From positions 62,001 through 126,000 of the forward strand of contig JALBYC010000010.1 in the NCBI GenBank assembly GCA_023212645.1: a stretch of 64,000 nt of DNA, in the 5' to 3' direction. This DNA comes from Farysia itapuensis (lineage: Eukaryota; Basidiomycota; Ustilaginomycetes; Ustilaginales; Ustilaginaceae). Both the position numbers and the translations under genes were made by a program. Below, piece by piece: positions 59,101-64,000 of the stretch. Within the stretch, counting starts at the first letter, position 1; every line of letters starts with the position of its first letter. The notes beneath the pieces were generated by a model. It saw only the letters and a program-made list of their open reading frames with translations. It did not search any database and had not been told where the DNA came from.

Positions 59101-59423
59101 CGCGAAGCAAGGCTCAGCTGGCCGAAGGCGCTTTTGCCGATGACGATTCGACGCCTGCCAACTCGATTCCCGGCACACCGGTACCTGCCAGCACGGCTGC
59201 CTCGCGACTGGCATCTCGCGTCGGCACTCCCTCCTCGTCGGCCGTCTCTACACCCGTAGCCTCTGACGGCGAAGAAGACATGACCAAGTTCAAGGCGAAA
59301 AAGGGCAAGAAGAAGATGACACGAAACGACAAAAAGGCGCAAGAGGAGCGACGTCGTCTGCGTCTCAGCCGATGGCTCGCTTACGGTGGCGAGCGTGAGC
59401 CCGACACGGAAGACGAGAAATAA
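56145..59423 (+). CDS. YEF3: Translation elongation factor 3 (eEF3)
   Basis: Single exon, 1092 aa. An N-terminal HEAT-repeat domain (about 1-320) and a four-helix region precede twin ABC ATPase domains. Walker A AANGSGKSTLL lies near 482 and signature LSGGWKMKLELA near 565 in the first; Walker A GPNGAGKSTLI lies near 724 and signature YSGGQKVKVVLAAAMW near 905 in the second. A chromodomain insert (KSYQYEIKWVGYEHKHNVWIP, about 825-850) in the second ABC domain is diagnostic for eEF3. The basic C-terminal tail (KAKKGKKKMTRNDKKAQEERRR) contacts the ribosome. This fungus-specific factor helps release E-site tRNA in each elongation cycle. It is a little longer than yeast Yef3 (1044), mostly in the Ser/Thr-rich C-terminus. 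Confidence 0.96.
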   Translation: MSAADVLGKLYKAPSAEECYIAAEELANYVNTNGLRVLQSESILDSLVKATKNKKSGYEREAGAIGLDSIFTKVAGKNAPTPLGAEPWLLQTLPAILELYADKGDVVRQAAETAAGSLFALIPAEAAPEYLNVLYDVLGSAGVKWQAKVGALKLLGRLSSSASEQVGDELVTLIPYLTNAMHETKSEISKQAFKTAIKVCEACLDNKDIRPFIPDLVGCMAQPDAVAECIKKLSGTTFVAEVTGPALAVMVPLLVRALNERNQNVQRQTVVVVDNLCKLVRDPHQAAKFLPALTPGVERIEKGASFPEVREHAKSARETLAAATEAIGEDAKTEDPKKIFQQQTGAALDAILAVVQSRVSDEHANVKSDKFALTGLEYVARSIVRLADKRVLHASAWNDVYVLPYLRRVCKDDDSAQLATDELRKMYVEIDKTRFGNSEEDDDQDAGECLCRTEFSLAYGGLLLLNHTTLKLYRGHRYGVVAANGSGKSTLLKAMRDGKVEGYPSQDQVRTLMVEHSLQGEDGSTPIIDFIANDKSFSTKSREEIAAKLEEVGFDNEKQQNPVSSLSGGWKMKLELARAMLSDAVVYLLDEPTNHLDVASIAWLENFLVSNNQITVVTVSHDSGFLDNICTDIIHYEKKKLRYYKGNLSDFVATKPEAKAYYSLSATTVKFSFPPPGSLMGVRSNTRTILKASNCTFTYPGMSKPSLNDQSCAISLSSRVGVLGPNGAGKSTLIKVLTGEVVPQQGKVEKHPNLRIAMMAQHAFHHLEQHLEKTAVEYIAWRYQDGHDREMTEKASRKMTSEEKAQMETPITSKTGESRKVEFIVGRQKLKKSYQYEIKWVGYEHKHNVWIPRERLLELGFDKLVQQFDDFEASREGAGSREISVKLIRQHLEAVGLQGEIAQHHAVGGYSGGQKVKVVLAAAMWNNPQVLVLDEPTNYLDRDALGGLATAIRDWAGAVVIISHNMEFVGALCPEIWHVEGGIITSRSKAQLAEGAFADDDSTPANSIPGTPVPASTAASRLASRVGTPSSSAVSTPVASDGEEDMTKFKAKKGKKKMTRNDKKAQEERRRLRLSRWLAYGGEREPDTEDEK

Positions 59424-60609
59424 TGAATACCACACAGCATCCTTGTGCCTCCTCTGTACATACAAAGCATCCATAGAATAGACTACGTGTTGACTGATCC
59501 GCGCATACACCGTTGCCTGAGACACACGGCTTTCTTTCTTTTAGATGCGCTAGACGAGCGGCTGGCTTGTCGGAGCGTCGGTAGAACTTGGTGACCTCTC
59601 GCAAGGCGTCGTCATTTCAACGCAAGTCGGTGAATTGGGAACCGAATCGGCGAAATTGTCCAAGGGGGAGGCGCGTGGGTACCGCGTGTCTCTTATCTTG
59701 TCGCTTTATCGAGCCAATCAGAAGGCTTGGCTCGTGTCGATCCAACACGATTTTGGTTCGGAATGTCGGAACGCAGGTCAAACGTCAAAGAAGCGAGCTC
59801 GTGGTGGACACCAACTGTGCACCCGCTACCGCAAGAGTGACGCCCTACCGCAAAGATGGATGTTTGTGGCTGATCTGGGTGCGCGCCGGGTCATCTTTCT
59901 TGGCAAAGCGAGATTGGGTTTGCTGAAGCGATGACCCCCTTCGGCCCTTTGGGCAACGTACCTGCGCAAAATGTGCGTCGATGTGCGCTGGGTTTGTTTC
60001 CGGTCCCGCTGTCTGTCACCGGGAATTGCGTGGCATCACGGTCCAGATGAGCGGACGGAGAACTCAGACGAACACAGCTCGCTCTCACTTCGGCCCCCTT
60101 TGACTGTCGGGAAATCAAGGGACAGAAGATCATCACTTTCCGACAAACCTTGCCCGCCGCCGCAAGTGGTTGCAATCCATCTCGCATAAAGCTGCACGTC
60201 CCATGAAGGAACGAGAAGAAAGCATGACGATTCGAGCAGGTTTGGGTGTGCATTTTGAAATGCTTCTCGAATTAAAACTGCATCCAAAAGGTTTTTCCCT
60301 TCTTTTTATTAATTCGCCGCCCACTGCGTGTGCGTGACTGTGTGTGATTTACGCTTTTCTGCTCCATTTGAAAGCTGCCATTGCATACACTCCCTTCCTC
60401 TGTCCAACACCATCTCTGCAGCAAATCCCAGCGTGCACATCGCATCGCATTGTGGCTGCACACATTCATGCGACCAAGTTGTTCCGACTTGTGCCGCTCC
60501 TCGCCCCGTGCTCACCTTTAGCAGGTTTCGTCTTTGGTCCAAAAAGGTACGTTTGTCTGTCCCACCACTCTCTTGACTCGGTCGTCGTATAGAACCGGTA
60601 CTGACTGTC
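59424..60609 (+). promoter_or_regulatory. Long upstream region of the Nit2-like gene with paired GATA sites
   Basis: 1186 bp between the eEF3 stop and the first ATG of the Nit2-like gene. TCTTATCT (59691-59698) and TTTATCG (59705-59711) are two HGATAR-type sites on the reverse strand, 14 bp apart. A possible 5' UTR intron starts at GTACGT (60547) and could end at AACAG after the first ATGs (about 60627). Short open frames here are not convincing genes. Confidence 0.45.
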
Positions 60610-63600
60610 ATGAGAATGTCAAACAGCCTTCACTTTACTCCCAACGTGTCGACAGACTCCACTCCGGCAGGCACTCCACCCGACTCGGGACCTGCTTCAC
60701 CCAACGAAGCCGGACCATTTCCGTCCAACTTTTGTCTTTTGCCTTCTGACCATCCAGCAAAAGACCTTGACCACTGCTACAATCCAGCTGGCTCACTCTT
60801 GCCTTGGCAAGCAGCTCTTTGTCCAAGTCAGTTCTGCCTTCAACAGTCTCCCGCTTGGCTAAAAACTGACCTTGACACTGTCGCAGCTTCTGGACAGGAT
60901 ATGGCTATTGTGGATTACCCACAAGCATCGTCAGATTCAGCCATGTCGCAACATCACACGCAAATGTCGTTGCTTTCTCAGGCAATGGCACAGCAAATAG
61001 CCCGTCAACAACAGGAGCCAAACCAGCAACAACCGACCAGTACTTGGCCCAATTCTGTACCAGGCAACAGCACCCCAAGCGGCTCTGCTCTACCTTCGCC
61101 CAACTTTGTACCCTCGACCTCACCTTTTGTGCCATCCCATGCTTCTGATCATTCCTCGTTCACACATCAGGGCAGTTTCGGCAGTCAGCCAGCTATGCAG
61201 TCCTTTAGCGCTATGGGCGGACCCTCTCACAGCCGCAACTCCAGCGGCTACGCCACCAACCCGCATTCCGCTGCTCCCAGTGCCGGAACCTCGCGCTCCT
61301 CGTCTCCAAGCCGAGCTGTAGCAATGCAGATGCAGCAGAACCCAAATGCACAGGCCATGGCAATGCCTCCTGGGAGCATCCCGTCGCGAGCAGCACTTAT
61401 AAATGGCTCCCCATATGCCAGTGAGTATGGCTCTACCTTTGGTCCGCACTCGCATGGCTTTTCTTCATCACAGATGGCCATGTCTCAAGCGCCGTGGCCT
61501 CAGCCTACGCCACCTTCATATAATCCACCGCCGATGAATGGTTTTGCACCTCAGCAAGCAGCGCCAAGTCGCGGCCATCAGCGAGGCCGGTCCTTCCATC
61601 AGCAGCAGCAGCAGCAGTCGTCACATCCCCAACAGCAGCAACAATTCCATCCACAGCAGAGACCTACCCCGCTAGTCATGCCTGCATCCACCGGTCCTCC
61701 GCCTCAGTTCAACGAATATCGTGGCCCAGCCGAAGGTCTCGTCTCGCCGGAACCTCTTTCTGCCGGTTACACGGGCTACTTTGGCGACCCAGCTAGCCAG
61801 CAAAACGCCATGAGCCGTCGGTCCACTCAAGCTTCGCTGCATGACTCTTCCGCGCAACATTCACGCCAAAGTACAGCCATCTCTGACGAACTCAGTGGTC
61901 TGGTGCCCAACAAGTTGGCCATGAGCCGCCGAGGCTCGGCTGGTGGCGAGGAAGATGAAAATGAAGATCTCGATCCCGAGGAAATGGCCAAACGCGACCC
62001 ATTAGCCACACAAGTGTGGAAAATGTATGCGAAACAGCGCTCCCAGCTACCCAACGGTGCTCGCATGGAGAACATTACTTGGCGGATGATGGCCATGACG
62101 CTGCGCAAGAAAAAGGAACAGGAAGCGGCTGATGCTAAATTGGCGCAGGAGTCGCAATCCAATGCGGCCCAAAGTCATCCCTCGAGTGCAAGACAGTCGC
62201 CCACCATGTCGACCAAGTCTGTGACAGATTCGCGCAGAAGCAGTGGTTCAGAGGGTGCATCTCTGCCAGGCCTTACCTTTACCCAAGCCCACACAGCCGA
62301 CAATCCGCAGAGCCGAATTGCCAAGGGCAAAGCTCGTTTTGCGGAAGTCATCCGACAGGAGGGAGAAGAGCGCGGACGCAGAGGTCGCAGTCCCAGAACA
62401 CCAGAGAGCAGCGCACCAACTGGGGCCGTCGACATTATGGACTGGAGAATGAAGAGCAAGAGCCGATCCCGCTCTCGCTCTGTCAGTGCTATGGACGTCG
62501 ACTGGCGCGGCGTCAGTCGATCTCGATCCCGTCCGCCTATTCGTCTCGACACAATCGACGATGAGGGCACCGAGACGGCCGGCATGTTTAGTCGATCAGC
62601 GCCCACTTCCAACATCTTCAACTTTGCCGATCTCGCCGCATTTGGCGATGATGAGGACTACAGTGCGCTCGACACCGACGACTTCAGCGATCTACTGAAC
62701 AGCAACCCAATGACCGGCAACTTGCTAGGTGGCGATCTCCCCCACATGGCAGGATCCGGCAGACGAACTTCCAGTGCAGCTCGAAAGGCGCACATTCAGT
62801 CTGCATTCAAGCAAGCTGCACACTCGGATCTTTTTGGCTCCGGTACCGACGACTGGCAAGCAGCTTCAGACTCGAAAGGAATGGGCAAAAAGTCCAGTCT
62901 GGACATGGCTTCCATCGGTGCCGCCAACAGCTTCGGCGCTCCCTTCTCGACACTAGACAGTATCCCAGGTATTGGTGACTTTGTTGGCATTGCCGCGAAC
63001 CAGCATCCCGAGTACGGCTTCCTTCCGCGTCTGGTGCGAAAGACTAGTTTCGACCACAAAGTTCGCGATCGCAGCATGTCACGAGGACCACGCAAGGATC
63101 AGCTGGCCGCCGAGGCAATGAACAACAAGAAGCGCCCGTTCCGAGACGACCTATCGCCTGTTCGTCCCAGTATACAGATGCCGACCACCATGGATCAACG
63201 AATTGCCGCCGGCTTGTCTCGCAATCTCGCCTCTTTCGCTTCGCAGTCGGGAGCCAATTTCATGTCATCGGTGCCTTCCACTTCCTTTGACTTTGCTGTG
63301 CCTCAGCCGACCAACTTCACGCGACCGAATCCCGCCTCGGGCTCGCAACTACCCGCTGGACGTACGGAGCTAGAGAACTTGCTCGAAACATTGGCTTCGC
63401 AGGCAAACACACCTTTGCACAGTCCATCGACTGGATTCCCTGGGGCGACGACTAGTTCGCCAAATGCAGCTCTTGGGAGTGGATCTGGAGCATCACCTAA
63501 CACAGGAGCGGGTAGCACTGGCACTGCCCCCTCGCGTGGTCAGTCTGATCTGGAAGCCATCATGAACATGTTTTACAACTCAGATGCAGGTATGGGTGGG

Positions 63601-64000
63601 CACCAACCTTCTATTACCCACGTCAATCCCAACCAGGTCTTTGCTGGGGGCGCGGATCGCGTGGCCGGTGCAGTCGCGAATTTGGCCGCAGGCTCAGGCG
63701 ATGAGGCATCGTCATCGTGGACGTATAGTCCCACAAGCAGTGTGCCCTCGAATGGAGCAACACCGCCCGGTATGCACACGGTGTCATACCAGTCATCGCC
63801 CCTGGCAAGTGGCGCTCCACACCGGCGGGAGATGTCGATGGAGACCAGTCAGGCCTCTTCGCGCCTTGGCCACTCGATGTCGGCCTCGCTCACATCGCAC
63901 GGTGAAGCGTCCAAGGCTCAAAACGGAATCAACGCCGGTCCAGGACTGGTGCGTAACTCGAGCAGCGGCGTGAACCTCAAAGACTTGCCGTCGGCCAGCT
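60610..64000 (+). CDS. nit2: AreA/Nit2-type GATA nitrogen regulator, 5' part (runs off the window)
   Basis: Open from the ATG at 60610 to base 64000 without a stop (1130 codons seen). Gln-rich stretches (QQQQQQSSHPQQQQQ near residue 330) and Ser/Pro-rich regions surround a conserved element near residues 457-495: DPLATQVWKMYAKQ...LPNGARMENITWRMMAMTLRKKK. This WRMMAM element is the N-terminal hallmark of AreA/Nit2/Gln3-type GATA factors. An acidic region with DDEDYSALDTDDFSDLLN (about 680-700) may be an activation domain. The GATA zinc finger is not in the window and should lie further downstream. These factors switch on use of secondary nitrogen sources when ammonium and glutamine are scarce. 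The start could instead be 60616 or 60901, depending on a possible 5' intron. Confidence 0.8.
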   Translation, partial: MRMSNSLHFTPNVSTDSTPAGTPPDSGPASPNEAGPFPSNFCLLPSDHPAKDLDHCYNPAGSLLPWQAALCPSQFCLQQSPAWLKTDLDTVAASGQDMAIVDYPQASSDSAMSQHHTQMSLLSQAMAQQIARQQQEPNQQQPTSTWPNSVPGNSTPSGSALPSPNFVPSTSPFVPSHASDHSSFTHQGSFGSQPAMQSFSAMGGPSHSRNSSGYATNPHSAAPSAGTSRSSSPSRAVAMQMQQNPNAQAMAMPPGSIPSRAALINGSPYASEYGSTFGPHSHGFSSSQMAMSQAPWPQPTPPSYNPPPMNGFAPQQAAPSRGHQRGRSFHQQQQQQSSHPQQQQQFHPQQRPTPLVMPASTGPPPQFNEYRGPAEGLVSPEPLSAGYTGYFGDPASQQNAMSRRSTQASLHDSSAQHSRQSTAISDELSGLVPNKLAMSRRGSAGGEEDENEDLDPEEMAKRDPLATQVWKMYAKQRSQLPNGARMENITWRMMAMTLRKKKEQEAADAKLAQESQSNAAQSHPSSARQSPTMSTKSVTDSRRSSGSEGASLPGLTFTQAHTADNPQSRIAKGKARFAEVIRQEGEERGRRGRSPRTPESSAPTGAVDIMDWRMKSKSRSRSRSVSAMDVDWRGVSRSRSRPPIRLDTIDDEGTETAGMFSRSAPTSNIFNFADLAAFGDDEDYSALDTDDFSDLLNSNPMTGNLLGGDLPHMAGSGRRTSSAARKAHIQSAFKQAAHSDLFGSGTDDWQAASDSKGMGKKSSLDMASIGAANSFGAPFSTLDSIPGIGDFVGIAANQHPEYGFLPRLVRKTSFDHKVRDRSMSRGPRKDQLAAEAMNNKKRPFRDDLSPVRPSIQMPTTMDQRIAAGLSRNLASFASQSGANFMSSVPSTSFDFAVPQPTNFTRPNPASGSQLPAGRTELENLLETLASQANTPLHSPSTGFPGATTSSPNAALGSGSGASPNTGAGSTGTAPSRGQSDLEAIMNMFYNSDAGMGGHQPSITHVNPNQVFAGGADRVAGAVANLAAGSGDEASSSWTYSPTSSVPSNGATPPGMHTVSYQSSPLASGAPHRREMSMETSQASSRLGHSMSASLTSHGEASKAQNGINAGPGLVRNSSSGVNLKDLPSAS

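Noticed and set aside
59588..59926. 112-codon open frame between eEF3 and the Nit2-like gene
   Set aside because: It has an unusual Arg/Cys-rich composition, no domain, and overlaps other equally long frames. It lies in what looks like a promoter.

Overview
The window looks like nuclear DNA of a smut-type basidiomycete (Ustilaginaceae; Ustilago, Sporisorium or Pseudozyma relatives). Genes are dense on both strands. Most are long single-exon genes, and the introns present are short (about 55-75 nt, GT...AG). There are PacC/Rim101, AreA/Nit2, Ste11 (SAM-RA-kinase) and eEF3 homologues and a leaderless GH18 chitinase. From memory, the combination of a chitin synthase, a Ste11-type MAPKKK (kpp4/ubc4), a Cts1-like chitinase and Nit2 recalls one region of the Ustilago maydis genome; I could not check this.

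Left third (1-27 kb): 3' end of a chitin synthase, UTP17/NAN1 (pre-rRNA processing), a tautomerase-family enzyme starting on a 13-nt exon, a Zn2Cys6 transcription factor, PEX11, ATG6/Beclin, a GLTSCR1/BICRA-like AT-hook protein, an ICMT-like membrane methyltransferase, a PTM1/GPR107-type seven-TM protein, a secreted histidine acid phosphatase, the pH regulator RIM101, a probable ORC6, cytosolic aspartyl-tRNA synthetase, a CPSF6-like RRM protein, LYS1 (saccharopine dehydrogenase) and mitochondrial ribosomal protein L32.

Centre (27-32.4 kb): the only gene-poor stretch, about 2.7 kb, preceded by a tiny Cys-rich ORF that may be a transposon relic. It ends at a sugar (alpha-glucoside type) transporter whose promoter has several Mig1/Cre1-like sites and a TATA box.

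Right half (32.4-64 kb): MSH3, BET2 (seven exons), NAA20/NAT3, a lipid phosphate phosphatase, SPO11 (rebuilt here from four exons), BNA6 (three exons), the chitinase, UTP15, a secreted ThuA-domain protein, the Ste11-type MAPKKK, an SFI1-like centrin-binding repeat protein, eEF3, and the 5' part of a Nit2/AreA-type GATA regulator that runs off the window.

Most genes are housekeeping and unrelated in function. Loose themes are cell wall and morphogenesis (chitin synthase, chitinase, MAPKKK), environmental regulators (RIM101, Nit2), rRNA processing (UTP15, UTP17) and meiosis/repair (SPO11, MSH3). I found no tRNA, rRNA, CRISPR array or intact transposon. The main non-textbook observations are a dense PacC-site cluster upstream of RIM101, an open frame that would fuse BNA6 to SPO11 if one intron is retained, the leaderless chitinase, and very short first coding exons in several genes. 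I see no clear candidate for a wholly new biological system.
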